Origin: Symbioplanes lichenis
GTDB taxonomy: Bacteria > Actinomycetota > Actinomycetes > Mycobacteriales > Micromonosporaceae
Reading direction: 5' to 3'
DNA: 64,000 nucleotides
Assembly (NCBI RefSeq): GCF_030709675.1
Contig: NZ_JAUZQD010000011.1
Location: forward strand, 248,001-312,000
Shown here: in pieces, positions 7,351 to 15,587 of the stretch
Numbering within the stretch: the stretch's first letter is position 1
Layout of the letters: each line of letters starts with the position of its first letter
The notes under the pieces: generated by a model
The model's database searches: none
Seen by the model: only the letters and a program-made list of their open reading frames with translations
Told to the model about the DNA's origin: nothing
Position numbers and translations under genes: made by a program

Positions 7351-8612
7351 CGAGCCCATGCGAGATGCTGCGCTCCCGTGGCGAGCAGCTTGCCGGTGAG
7401 CTGGTCCGCGAGCTCGTACTGACCGACCAGGGGGTGGGCGAGCAGCGCGCGGAAGACCCGCTGCCGCCCGCCGCGCAGGGCGGCTTCCAGGGCGAGCTCC
7501 TCGTACGCCGACACGTGCGCGACCAGCCCGGCCAGCTCGGGTGCCAGCGGCGCGACCGGCTGCAGCACCGGCCCGTCCCCGCCGACCCGGGTCGACACCT
7601 CGATCACGGCCTGGTCGCTCAGGAACGGCAGCGTGCCGTAGTTGCGGACGTTGACCGAGTGCGTGCCCTCGGGGTCGAGCCCGTGCAGCGCCGCGATGAG
7701 CCCGACCGCGGCCTCGGAGTAGAACGCGCCGCCGCGCTCCCCGAGCAGCGCGGGCTTCTCGTCCAACGCCGGGTCTTGGTAAAGAGAAAGCAGCGTCGCC
7801 TCGATCTCGGCCACCCGCTGCCCCCGGGGCGGAGAAGTGCGCGCGTTCCGGACGTGCTCGTCGTGGGCGTAGAAGTAGCTCAAGTAGTAGGACGGCACGT
7901 TGCCCAGCGTCGTGAGCACCTCGGGCGCCAGCTCGACCTCGGCCGCCAGCTCCGCCAGGTGCCCGTCGAGCAGCTCGGGCAGCCGGTCCACCCCGTCCAC
8001 CCAGGCGGCCCGCTCCCACGTCAGGTGGTTGAGGCCGACGTGGTCGAGCGCCACCGCGGCCGGGTCCACGCCGAGCATCCGGGCGAAGCGCCGCTGGAAG
8101 CCGATGGCCACGTTGCACAGCCCGACCGCGCGGTGGCCGGCGTCGAGCAGGGCGCGGGTGACGACGCCGACCGGGTTGGTGAAGTCGACGATCCACGCGT
8201 CCGGTTTGGCCCGGCGGCGGACGCGCTCGGCGACGTCGAGGACCACGGGGACCGTACGCAGCGCCTTGGCCAGCCCGCCCGCCCCGGTGGTCTCCTGTCC
8301 CACGCAGCCGCAGTCCAGCGGGAACGTCTCGTCCCCGATCCGCGCGGCCTGCCCGCCGACCCGCAGCTGGATCACGGCGACGTCGGCGTCGGTCACCCCG
8401 GCGTCCAGATCCGTCGTCCACGTCACCCGGCCCGGGTGCCCGTACGCGGCGAAGATCCGCGCGGCGAAGGCGCCCACGATCTCCAGCCGCTCGGCGGCCG
8501 GGTCGATGAGGACCAGCTCGTCGACCCGTAGCCCGGAGTCGCGCAGCCGGGCGAAGCCGTCCACCAGCTCGGGCGTGTAGGTCGACCCGCCGCCGACCAC
8601 TGCGATCTTCAC
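7347..8612 (-). CDS. family 4 glycoside hydrolase (NAD/Mn-dependent; probable chitosan-oligomer glycosidase)
   Basis: A 421-residue GH4 enzyme. The NAD-binding start KIAVVGGGSTYTPELVDGF is intact, then the metal/sugar-site segments GLCNVAIGFQ and DHVGLNHLTW and the ERGGAFYSE region. GH4 enzymes act by an oxidation-elimination mechanism with NAD+, a divalent metal and a catalytic Tyr. Most are annotated 6-phospho-beta-glucosidase, but here it is bounded by ROK, kinase and chitosanase genes. In Streptomyces coelicolor the csnR-K operon has, as I recall, the same regulator, GH4 and kinase set for chitosan oligomers. GTG 8612 overlaps the stop of the ROK gene (GTGA), so translation is coupled. 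Confidence 0.88.
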   Translation of the reverse strand: MKIAVVGGGSTYTPELVDGFARLRDSGLRVDELVLIDPAAERLEIVGAFAARIFAAYGHPGRVTWTTDLDAGVTDADVAVIQLRVGGQAARIGDETFPLDCGCVGQETTGAGGLAKALRTVPVVLDVAERVRRRAKPDAWIVDFTNPVGVVTRALLDAGHRAVGLCNVAIGFQRRFARMLGVDPAAVALDHVGLNHLTWERAAWVDGVDRLPELLDGHLAELAAEVELAPEVLTTLGNVPSYYLSYFYAHDEHVRNARTSPPRGQRVAEIEATLLSLYQDPALDEKPALLGERGGAFYSEAAVGLIAALHGLDPEGTHSVNVRNYGTLPFLSDQAVIEVSTRVGGDGPVLQPVAPLAPELAGLVAHVSAYEELALEAALRGGRQRVFRALLAHPLVGQYELADQLTGKLLATGAQHLAWAR

Positions 8613-9781
8613 TGGCTCTCCCGGATGGTGGCGATCAATGCCTCGCGGACGGCGTGGAGGCCGGCGTCCAGCGCTCCCAGCAGCACCGCGTCGTCGTCCA
8701 GCGTGGTGAGGGCGACCGTGCTCTCGAGCGGCGCGGCCCGGCCCAGGGCGGTGGTGACGGCGTCGAGCAGCGGCCGGCCGGCGGCCTGGGCGACCGGCCC
8801 CGCGAGCACCACGAGCGAGGGGTCGAGCACGGCGATCACGGCGGCCAGACCCACCGAGATCCGGTCGGCCAGCTCGCTCAGGAACTCCGCGGAAGCGGCT
8901 CCCGCCGTGGCCACCTCGACCGGCGTGGCCCCCGGCACCCCGTGCTCGCGGCCGAGCGCCAGGACGGCCGAGCCGCCGATGAGGTCCTGCAGGTCGACCT
9001 TGCGATGGGTGGAGTCCGGCGCGTAGAGCGGCATGTAGCCGATCTCGCCCGCGCCGCCCCGGGCCCCGCGCAGCAGCGTGCCGCCCAGGTCGATGGCGAG
9101 ACCGAGGCCGTCCGCCCCGAGCCACAGCAGCGCGAAACCGTCCGCGTCCCGTCCGGCGCCCCGGCGTCGCTCGGCCACCGCGGCCAGGTTGACGTCGTTG
9201 TCGACGCCGACCCGGGTACCCAGCGCGGCGGCGATCGCGGGGACCAGGCCGGGGCGGGCGAATCCGGGGATGTCGACGTGCCGGATCGTCTCGGCCCGGG
9301 AGTCGTACGAGCCCGCGACGCCCAGCTGCACGTGTCGCACCGCCTCGGTCGCCACCCCGGCCTCGGCCACGAGCGCGGCGACCGCGTCGACCACGGCCGT
9401 CGCGGGGTCGGTCACGAGGAAGTCGACGGGCGTCTGCAGCCGGGCCCGAACCGTGCCGGTCAGATCGCAGAGAGCGGCGGTCACCGCGGGCGCGTGGCTG
9501 GTGCCGACGTCGCGGATCGAGACGGCGGCCGCGTACGCCGCGTCGGGATTGGCCGCGTAGATCTCGGCGTTCGGCCCCGGGCGACCGCTGTCGTGGCCGA
9601 TCACGGACACCAGCCCGGCCCCGGTGAGCCGGCGCAGCACCTCGGAGATGGTCGGCGTCGAGAGCTCGGTGAGCTTGCGCAGATCGGCCCGGGTGAGGCC
9701 GCCGGGCTCCAGCAGGTGAGCCAGGGCGGCGCTCTCGTTCATGGCCCGCAGCAGCTTGGACGACCCCGCCAGGCGAGTCAC
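8609..9781 (-). CDS. ROK-family transcriptional regulator (CsnR-like)
   Basis: A 390-residue protein: N-terminal winged-helix domain (about 8-75, with LTELSTPTISEVLRRLTGAGL) and a C-terminal ROK sugar-binding domain (from about 80; GLGLAIDLGGTLLRG). The cysteine zinc motif CxCGxxGC normally following the GH in ROK proteins is absent: GEIGYMPLYAP runs straight on. GTG 9781 is chosen for the GAGGGGG ribosome site 5 nt upstream; an upstream ATG at 9853 is less likely. It is the first gene of the operon with the GH4 enzyme and kinase and is divergent from the chitosanase gene. In Streptomyces the chitosanase gene is repressed by the ROK protein CsnR, so this is the likely counterpart. Confidence 0.85.
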   Translation of the reverse strand: MTRLAGSSKLLRAMNESAALAHLLEPGGLTRADLRKLTELSTPTISEVLRRLTGAGLVSVIGHDSGRPGPNAEIYAANPDAAYAAAVSIRDVGTSHAPAVTAALCDLTGTVRARLQTPVDFLVTDPATAVVDAVAALVAEAGVATEAVRHVQLGVAGSYDSRAETIRHVDIPGFARPGLVPAIAAALGTRVGVDNDVNLAAVAERRRGAGRDADGFALLWLGADGLGLAIDLGGTLLRGARGGAGEIGYMPLYAPDSTHRKVDLQDLIGGSAVLALGREHGVPGATPVEVATAGAASAEFLSELADRISVGLAAVIAVLDPSLVVLAGPVAQAAGRPLLDAVTTALGRAAPLESTVALTTLDDDAVLLGALDAGLHAVREALIATIRESQ

Positions 9782-9862
9782 CGGGCCCCCTCGGCAATAG
9801 GCAAAGTGTTTAACAGTCAGCGCGACGGTAGGCCCGCGGCGCCCGGGAGTCAAGGCTATTGA

Positions 9863-9875
9863 TTAAGTACCTTAA
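9863..9875. promoter_or_regulatory. candidate operator between ROK regulator and chitosanase
   Basis: TTAAG-TAC-CTTAA, a perfect inverted repeat with 5-bp arms, in an unusually AT-rich patch between the two divergent genes. Nearby TTTAACAGT at about 9808-9816 looks like a second half site. A site here could control both directions. The binding protein is presumed to be the ROK regulator at 8609-9781. Confidence 0.4.
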
Positions 9876-9960
9876 CTGATCTATCGTCTCCATTCGCTTC
9901 CTTCAATCTCCGAACAAAGGGGCCCCCACCCCGGCGTTCGATCCCCTCACGAGGAGCGTC

Positions 9961-10755
9961 ATGAGAGCTCGAACAAGGCTGCTCTGTGCCCTGAGCACGG
10001 TCCTGGTCGCCACGGCCGCTACGGCCTACGGCATGCTGCCGGCCGGCGCCGCCGTCACCGTCAACCTCGACGACCCCACCAAGAAGGACGTGGCGATGCA
10101 GATCGTCTCGGCCGCCGAGAACTCGTCGCTGGACTGGCGGGCGCAGTTCCGCTACATCGAGGACATCGAGGACGGGCGCGGCTACACGGCCGGGATCATC
10201 GGCTTCTGCTCGGGCACCGGCGACATGCTGGAGCTGGTCGAGGCCTACACGGCGACCAAGCCCGGCAACGTGCTGGCCAAGTACCTGCCCGCGCTGCGCT
10301 CGGTCGACGGCACCGACTCGCACGCCGGGCTCGACCCCAACTTCCCGGCCGATTGGCGTACGGCCGCGGCCGACCCGGTCTTCCAGGCCGCCCAGGAGTC
10401 GGAGCGCGACCGGGTCTACTTCAACCCGTCGGTGCGCGACGGCAAGAGCGACGGCGTACGTGCGCTCGGCCAGTTCATCTACTACGACGCCGCTGTCATG
10501 CACGGGTACGAGGGCATGCGCTCGATCCGCACCCGCGCGCTGCGGAAGGCCAAGCCGCCGGCCCAGGGCGGGACGGAGACGGCCTGGCTGAACGCCTTCC
10601 TCGACGAGCGGGTCGCCGAGATGAAGAAGGAGGAGGCCCACTCCGACACCACCCGGGTCGACACCGCCCAGCGCGTGTTCCTGCGCAACGGCAACCTCGA
10701 CCTGAACACCCCGCTCGATTTCTCGGTCTACGGGGACAGCTTCCACATCGGATGA
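9961..10755 (+). CDS. secreted family 46 chitosanase
   Basis: A 264-residue precursor with a signal peptide (about 1-31, positive RARTR start, hydrophobic core, AGA before AVTVN). The mature enzyme is a GH46 endo-chitosanase that hydrolyses beta-1,4 bonds between glucosamine units outside the cell. The proton donor Glu53 (AAENSS) and general base Asp71 (EDGRGYTAGIIGF) are 18 residues apart, exactly as Glu22 and Asp40 in the Streptomyces N174 enzyme. ATG 9961 has a GAGGAG ribosome site. The products would feed the GH4 and kinase operon opposite. Regulation is probably by the ROK protein through 9863-9875. Confidence 0.95.
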   Translation: MRARTRLLCALSTVLVATAATAYGMLPAGAAVTVNLDDPTKKDVAMQIVSAAENSSLDWRAQFRYIEDIEDGRGYTAGIIGFCSGTGDMLELVEAYTATKPGNVLAKYLPALRSVDGTDSHAGLDPNFPADWRTAAADPVFQAAQESERDRVYFNPSVRDGKSDGVRALGQFIYYDAAVMHGYEGMRSIRTRALRKAKPPAQGGTETAWLNAFLDERVAEMKKEEAHSDTTRVDTAQRVFLRNGNLDLNTPLDFSVYGDSFHIG

Positions 10756-10820
10756 CCGCCACGGAGAGGTAGTCGATCAAAACACGCCGTGAGGCAGCAC
10801 GCGGATCGGGCGGGTCGGGG

Positions 10821-10850
10821 CGAGGATAGGGCGAAAGCCTCACATCCTCG
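10821..10850. promoter_or_regulatory. inverted repeat upstream of second ROK gene
   Basis: CGAGGAT (10821-10827) and ATCCTCG (10844-10850) are perfect 7-bp arms 16 nt apart; AGG and CCT inside can extend a hairpin. It ends 15 nt before GTG 10866. It may be an operator or a leader hairpin. Confidence 0.35.
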
Positions 10851-10865
10851 TCCGAAGGAGAACGT

Positions 10866-11978
10866 GTGACGACGCGTGCGACCGAGCTGCTGCGGGTGGT
10901 GCACGCCCGCCCCGGGGTCACCCGGGCGGACGCGGCCCGGCTGATCGGGGTCGGCACCGGCGCCACCACCGAGCTGGTCGGCCGGCTCGGGCAGGCCGGA
11001 CTGCTGGCCGAGGAGCCGGCCGCGCCGAGCGGGGCCCGCGGGCGGCCGACCACCGCGCTCATCCCGCACCCGCGCGGGCCCCTGATCGCAGCCGCGTCGA
11101 TCACGCACGAGCAGTGGCGGGCCGACGTGGTCGAGCTCGGCGGCGGGACGCTCGCCTCGGTCCGCGAGGAGCTGGGCGGCCGCGGCGGCGACGAGGTGGT
11201 CGCGGCGGTCGGTGCGGCGGTGGCCGGGCTGCGCCGCCAGTACGGGGACCGCATCCGCGGCATCGGCCTCGCCGCCCCGGGCATCGTGTCGCCCGACCTC
11301 CTGCTCGACGCCAGCAACCTCGGCTGGCGGGGCGTCGACCTGGCCGCCGTGTGGCCCAAGGCGGAGATCTTCGTGGCGGGCAACGACGCCACCCTCGCGG
11401 CCAGCGCCGAGTCCCATCGGGGCGTGGCCGTCGGCGCCTCGGTCGCCCTCCACCTGCGCGTGGAGGCGGGGCTCGGCGGGGCCGTGGTCGACGGGGGCAA
11501 GGTGCTGGTCGGGGCCGTGGGCGCGGCGGGCGAGTTCGGGCACATGCCGTTCGGGGACCCGGCCGTGGCGTGTCCCTGCGGGGCGTACGGATGCTGGGGA
11601 ACCGCCGTCGACGGCTCGGCGCTCGCCCGCCTGCTCGGCCACGAGCCGCCCCGCGACCCGATCTCCTACGCCCGCCGCGTCATCGCGTCGCCCGAGCCCG
11701 AGCCGGCGGCCGCGACGGCGACCGTCGCGACCGCGCTCGGCCGGGGCATCGCGGGCCTGGTCAACGGGCTTGACCCGGACCTGGTGACACTGGGCGGTCT
11801 CGGCCTCGACCTGCTGCTGGCCGCGCCGGAGCGGATCGAGGAGGCCTATCGCGCCGGCCTGATGGGCTTCCGCCGCGAGAACCCGCCGCCGGTCCTCGCC
11901 GCCGCCCTCGGCGACGACGGCCCGCTCGCTGGTGCCGCCGAGGAGGCCTGGACGGCACTGCTCACCACGCTGGTCTAG
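10866..11978 (+). CDS. ROK-family transcriptional regulator or kinase-like protein with DNA-binding domain
   Basis: A 370-residue protein downstream of, and in the same direction as, the chitosanase gene. Residues about 1-70 form a winged helix (VTRADAARLIGVGTGATTELVGRL); the rest is a ROK domain with IRGIGLAAPG, FVAGNDATLAA and the zinc region GEFGHMPF followed by CPCGAYGCW. Unlike the ROK regulator at 8609, its zinc cysteines are intact, but the Glu usually ending the motif is replaced. GTG 10866 follows GGAG at 10857-10860. It may sense a chitosan-derived sugar. Its stop overlaps the stop of the convergent propeller gene by 4 bp. Confidence 0.82.
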   Translation: MTTRATELLRVVHARPGVTRADAARLIGVGTGATTELVGRLGQAGLLAEEPAAPSGARGRPTTALIPHPRGPLIAAASITHEQWRADVVELGGGTLASVREELGGRGGDEVVAAVGAAVAGLRRQYGDRIRGIGLAAPGIVSPDLLLDASNLGWRGVDLAAVWPKAEIFVAGNDATLAASAESHRGVAVGASVALHLRVEAGLGGAVVDGGKVLVGAVGAAGEFGHMPFGDPAVACPCGAYGCWGTAVDGSALARLLGHEPPRDPISYARRVIASPEPEPAAATATVATALGRGIAGLVNGLDPDLVTLGGLGLDLLLAAPERIEEAYRAGLMGFRRENPPPVLAAALGDDGPLAGAAEEAWTALLTTLV

Positions 11979-13093
11979 AAAGCGGCCGCGATGACGGGGT
12001 CGATGCCGTAGTAGTGCTTCACCTCGTCCGGATCGCCGGTCGCCTCCGGCCACAGGCGCTCGATCGCGACGAAGGAGTCGGTGACCTGCCACAGGTGGGG
12101 CTTCCAGGGCTCCTTGCGCTCGTCGCGGACATAGAGCGGGAAGGCCGTGAGCTCCGCGCCCGTCGCCGCGTCGAGGGTGACGAGCTGCTGGGCCGATGTG
12201 AGCAGGACGACCTTGCCCGCGCGCACGCCGAGCACCTGCGCCGTGCCGGTCCAGCGCCAGGTCGCGGCCCCGGAGGCGGTCACAATGCCGCCCGCGGTGT
12301 CGAGAACGAGATCGCCGCCGGCCGTGGCGGTGGGGGAGTCCAGCGCCGGGGCGCGGACCAGTCGGCCCGACGCCAGCCAGCCCTGTCCGGCGCTGTCCCG
12401 CAGGCCCGCGCAGCCCGAGCGGGCCACGTCGCAGCCGAGCGCCGCGTAGGGGCCCGCCGGCCAGTCCACCTTCTTCCCGGTCGCCACGTCGTACGCCCCG
12501 CCGCTGCAGACCAGAGCCCCGCCAGCGGTGACGAAGGCGTCGGCACAGTCGGCGCTCCACCGTTCGGTGCCTTCGGAGACCGCGGTGGCCCGGCGACCGT
12601 CCGACATGATCACCGTGTTTCCGTGTGTGAACAGACCGGCGGGGGCCCAGACCGCGTCCGCCCCGGTCCGCCCCTCGACCGGCGTCGCGGCGGGCCCGTC
12701 GAACCGCCAGACCACCTTCCCCGTACGCCCGTCGAGCGCGACCAGCTTCCCGTCCGACCACCGGCTCACGACCGTCGTCCCGGCCGCGACGATGCCGGTC
12801 AGCTGCTGGGGCCACCGCCGGTACGACCAGCGGGGCGTGTACATCGTCTTCGCCCCGACCGGCGCGTCGGCCTTCACCACTCGCGGGCCGGCGTACACGC
12901 GGATCGTCCCGTCGACGACCAGGGGCGCCTGGGTCAGCTTGCCGGTCACACCCGCCGGCCGGATCTGCGCCACCGGGTAGGGGGTCGTGGCCGGCTCGGA
13001 CAGCTCGGCCGGGCGGAGCACCCGCCACCCGGTCAGGCCGGCCGCGGCGAGCACGACGACCGCGGCGAGGGCGAGCAGCAGTTTCCGGGTCAC
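11975..13093 (-). CDS. membrane-anchored PQQ-like beta-propeller protein
   Basis: A 372-residue protein: N-terminal membrane anchor (KLLLALAAVVVLAAAGLTGW, about 4-23) and an outside domain with propeller blades of the PQQ-repeat type (SDGKLVALDGRTGKVVWRFDG, QQLVTLDAATGAELTAF). No catalytic residues recognised, and cofactor binding is not implied by such repeats in actinobacteria. Cysteines DCADAF, LVCSGG, LGCDV and SGCAG could form two disulfides. GTG 13093 follows a leaderless -10 box (TACTGT). One of three such proteins in the window. Function unknown. Confidence 0.72.
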   Translation of the reverse strand: MTRKLLLALAAVVVLAAAGLTGWRVLRPAELSEPATTPYPVAQIRPAGVTGKLTQAPLVVDGTIRVYAGPRVVKADAPVGAKTMYTPRWSYRRWPQQLTGIVAAGTTVVSRWSDGKLVALDGRTGKVVWRFDGPAATPVEGRTGADAVWAPAGLFTHGNTVIMSDGRRATAVSEGTERWSADCADAFVTAGGALVCSGGAYDVATGKKVDWPAGPYAALGCDVARSGCAGLRDSAGQGWLASGRLVRAPALDSPTATAGGDLVLDTAGGIVTASGAATWRWTGTAQVLGVRAGKVVLLTSAQQLVTLDAATGAELTAFPLYVRDERKEPWKPHLWQVTDSFVAIERLWPEATGDPDEVKHYYGIDPVIAAAF

Positions 13094-13100
13094 GCCCGCG

Positions 13101-13106
13101 ACAGTA
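13101..13106 (-). promoter_or_regulatory. leaderless -10 box (TACTGT)
   Basis: Reading leftward: TACTGT, 7 nt, then GTG at 13093. The spacing places the transcript start at the start codon. Confidence 0.4.
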
Positions 13107-13108
13107 GT

Positions 13109-13567
13109 TCAGGCGGCCGAGGCCAGATCGTCGAGGTCACGACGGAGAGCACCCTCGACCGTACGGGCCGCGAGCCCGCCGAACACGAGCGCCAGCAGCC
13201 GCCCGGCCGGGGCCGTGGGGCTGCCGTCCTGGATCACGGTCACCATCGTCCCGCCCCGGTGCCGCCCCTCGATCACGGGCACGAACGTGTACGTCATCCG
13301 GTAGTCGGCGCCGATCCCGGGCGAGGCGACGACGAACTTCTCGGGGACGGCGCATTCGCGTACGCGGAACTCCTCGGTGATCTCCCCGCCGTCGACCATT
13401 ACGCGGGTCTCGCGCCAGACCGTGCCCTTGCCGAAGGGGCCGCGGGTGAGCATGTCGACGCGCGTGACGGTGGAGAGCCAGTCGCGCCGCCGGGGCAGGT
13501 CGGTGAAGACGCGCCAGACCTCGGCGACAGGCGCTTCGACCAGGCGGGTGACCGCGACCGTGGACAT
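13109..13567 (-). CDS. SRPBCC (START-like/polyketide cyclase) family protein
   Basis: A 152-residue protein of the helix-grip fold. It begins with the common signature TVAVTRLVEAPVAEVWRVFTDLPRRRDWL and has the later MTYTFVPVIEGRHRGGTMVTV strand pair; an Ala/Leu-rich final helix closes the pocket. Such proteins bind small hydrophobic ligands, and some are cyclases or dehydratases; no catalytic residues can be assigned here. It lies 26 bp beyond the fahA stop in the same direction but has its own leaderless promoter (13574-13579). Function unknown beyond the fold. Confidence 0.75.
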   Translation of the reverse strand: MSTVAVTRLVEAPVAEVWRVFTDLPRRRDWLSTVTRVDMLTRGPFGKGTVWRETRVMVDGGEITEEFRVRECAVPEKFVVASPGIGADYRMTYTFVPVIEGRHRGGTMVTVIQDGSPTAPAGRLLALVFGGLAARTVEGALRRDLDDLASAA

Positions 13568-13573
13568 GCCCTC

Positions 13574-13579
13574 ACCGTA
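13574..13579 (-). promoter_or_regulatory. leaderless -10 box (TACGGT)
   Basis: Reading leftward: TACGGT, 6 nt (GAGGGC), then ATG 13567. GAGGGC could also act as a weak ribosome site. Confidence 0.4.
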
Positions 13580-13593
13580 CGGAAAGTTGCCCC

Positions 13594-14673
13594 TCAGGGA
13601 CAGACAGTTCCCGACACCGGTCCCAAGCCGATCGTGCCGCCCTCCGCCCCCGCGGCCGTGGCACTGATCGTCACCTGGTCGCCGTCCTCGAGAAAGCCAC
13701 GCTCGTCGCCGTTGCCCAGCCGCACCGGCCGTGTGCCGTTCTCGGTCAGCTCAAGGAAGGACCCCGTCTGGGTGGGCCCGGACACCGTCCCGGACGCGAA
13801 GAGATCCCCGGTACGCACGGCAGCCCCGTTGACGGTGAGATGCGCGAGCTGCTGGGCGGCCGTCCAGTACATGTGGTTGTAGGAGGGCCGGCTCACCTCG
13901 GTGCCGTTCCACTCGACGCGCAGCGTGACGTCGAGCCCCGAGCCGGGCGGCAGCAAGTAGGGCAGCGGTTGCGGGTCTTGTTCCGGGGGCTTTCCGTCGG
14001 CGAACGCTTCGAGCGGTGTGACCCACGGCGAGATCGATGTGGCGAAGGATTTGGCGAGGAACGGGCCGAGCGGGCGGTATTCGAACGCCTGGATGTCCCG
14101 CGCCGACCAGTCGTTGACGAGGACCACGCCGAACACGTGATCTCGCCAGGCTGTCGTCGGGATCCTCGCGCCGGGCGTCCCGACGACGAAGCCGACCTCC
14201 GCCTCGATGTCCAGGCGCTGCGCCGGGCCGAAGAGACCGGGACCCAGCTGTCCGTACGGGCGGCGGACCGGCGTCCCGGAGACGACGACCGTGCCCGCGC
14301 GGCCGTGGTAGCCGATGGGCAGGTGCTTCCACTGCGGCGGGAGGCCGGGCTCGCCGGGGCGCAGGATGCGGCTGACGTTCACGGCGTGGTGCTCGGAGGA
14401 GTAGAAGTCCGTGTAATCCGCCACCTCGAACGGCATGTGCAGCTCGACGGCGCCGAGGGCGATTTGTCGCCATCGCCGGAGTTCGGAGCGAATTTCGCCG
14501 CGAATGCGTGTCCACTCCGGACGGCCCAGGGCAAGGAACGGGTTGAGCGACGGCCACGGCAGAAGCTCGGAGACATCGAGCACGACGTCGTCCAGCCGAA
14601 CTCCGATGCGACGCTCGTGGCCCGGCTCGGAGAAGACGCCGTAGGGCAGGTTGTCCGGTCCGAACAGCGTCAC
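13594..14673 (-). CDS. fahA: fumarylacetoacetase
   Basis: Hydrolyses fumarylacetoacetate to fumarate and acetoacetate, the last step of tyrosine/homogentisate breakdown. The 359-residue protein has the N-terminal SH3-like part (about 1-75) and the FAH fold: YTDFYSSEHHAVNVSRILRPG with the calcium Asp and catalytic His, GYHGRAGTVVVSGT, DIEAEVGFVVG, NDWSARDIQAFEYRPLGPFLAKSFATSI and the FASGTVSG loop. It is shorter than the roughly 420-residue mammalian enzyme, mainly by loops. GTG 14673 overlaps the stop of the upstream unknown gene (GTGA), so the two are translationally coupled. Confidence 0.93.
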   Translation of the reverse strand: MTLFGPDNLPYGVFSEPGHERRIGVRLDDVVLDVSELLPWPSLNPFLALGRPEWTRIRGEIRSELRRWRQIALGAVELHMPFEVADYTDFYSSEHHAVNVSRILRPGEPGLPPQWKHLPIGYHGRAGTVVVSGTPVRRPYGQLGPGLFGPAQRLDIEAEVGFVVGTPGARIPTTAWRDHVFGVVLVNDWSARDIQAFEYRPLGPFLAKSFATSISPWVTPLEAFADGKPPEQDPQPLPYLLPPGSGLDVTLRVEWNGTEVSRPSYNHMYWTAAQQLAHLTVNGAAVRTGDLFASGTVSGPTQTGSFLELTENGTRPVRLGNGDERGFLEDGDQVTISATAAGAEGGTIGLGPVSGTVCP

Positions 14674-15515
14674 TCGTAGCCGCCGTTCACCAGGCCCAGC
14701 CGGACGAGCTCGGTGAGGGGCTCGAGGACGTTGGCCGTCCCGAAGCCGACCCAGAGCGGGCGCGGCTCGTCCCGGCGTTCGCGGGTCGGCTCGACCAGCG
14801 GCACCGGATGGGTCGCCGCCAGCACCTCCGCGACCTCGGCCACCTCGCCGCCCTCGGCCGCCAGCGCGGACGCCACCAGCACGTTGAGGAAGCCGTGATG
14901 CGTGAAGCCGGTCTCCGGGTCGGTGTGCCGCAGCGCGTGGCGGAGCCCGGCGGCCAGCTTGAACGGCAGGGCCCGGTCGCGGCAGGCGCAGATCACGGCG
15001 GCCAGCTCGACCGGCGTCGGGAACAGCTCCGACGCGAGCCCGCCCACCCGGAACTTCGGGCGCAGCGCGGGACCTCCGCCCGAGTGGGTCGCGGCCACGG
15101 AGTCGAGGGCGGCGAGCAGGCCCCAGCTGAGCGGGATCTCGGCGTACACCTGCAGGTCGGAGAAGGTCTCGGCGAACTCGCGCAGGGCCCGCACGCCGGG
15201 CTGGGGATCCTCGCCGCGCCGCGCGACCAGCGCCTCCACCTGCGCCACCCGGGAGCCGCCGGCCCGCAGCTTCGTGACCGTCGCCGGGAGCGCCGCGATG
15301 CCGGTGTCGCTCACCACGCCGACCTTCAGGCCGTGCGGGGAGATGTTGAAGGCCGCAACCGACGAGGGTACGAGCAACGCGCCGAGCAGGGGCGCGTACC
15401 AGCTCTCGCGGTGCTTGCGGTGGGAGCCGACCGCATCGGAGCCCGGCGCGCCCGGCGGCAGCACGGACGCGTCGTCCACGAGCCCGCGGAAGATCGGGGG
15501 CACCAGCGTTGACAC
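14670..15515 (-). CDS. conserved-looking protein of unknown function coupled to fahA
   Basis: A 281-residue soluble protein with no signal or membrane segment; I do not recognise its family. The strand-helix alternation looks like a TIM-barrel-type enzyme: LKVGVVSDTG, LQVYAEIPL, PKFRVGG, ALPFKLAAGLRHAL and FGTANVLEPL, with charged and glycine residues at strand ends. The TGFTHHGFLN segment near the C-terminal half has a His pair. GTG 15515 follows a leaderless -10 box (15523-15528). The gene is translated into fahA with a 4-bp overlap and is divergent from hmgA, so a role in the homogentisate pathway is likely. No maleylacetoacetate isomerase is visible here, and this gene could fill that gap; that is speculation. 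Confidence 0.7.
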   Translation of the reverse strand: MSTLVPPIFRGLVDDASVLPPGAPGSDAVGSHRKHRESWYAPLLGALLVPSSVAAFNISPHGLKVGVVSDTGIAALPATVTKLRAGGSRVAQVEALVARRGEDPQPGVRALREFAETFSDLQVYAEIPLSWGLLAALDSVAATHSGGGPALRPKFRVGGLASELFPTPVELAAVICACRDRALPFKLAAGLRHALRHTDPETGFTHHGFLNVLVASALAAEGGEVAEVAEVLAATHPVPLVEPTRERRDEPRPLWVGFGTANVLEPLTELVRLGLVNGGYE

Positions 15516-15522
15516 GCCACCG

Positions 15523-15528
15523 AACCTA
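15523..15528 (-). promoter_or_regulatory. leaderless -10 box (TAGGTT) of the fahA operon
   Basis: Reading leftward: TAGGTT, 7 nt, then GTG 15515. It sits in the 72-bp gap shared with divergent hmgA. Confidence 0.4.
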
Positions 15529-15587
15529 ATGGACGCTGCGAGAGCTGGACAACACCGACCGTGATGTCTTGTTAGGTGGTGGCGACG

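Noticed and set aside
11960..11985. A GGTCTAGA stretch resembling half of a DasR site.
   Set aside because: It is formed by the last codons and TAG stop of the ROK gene; only one half matches and it is not upstream of any gene.
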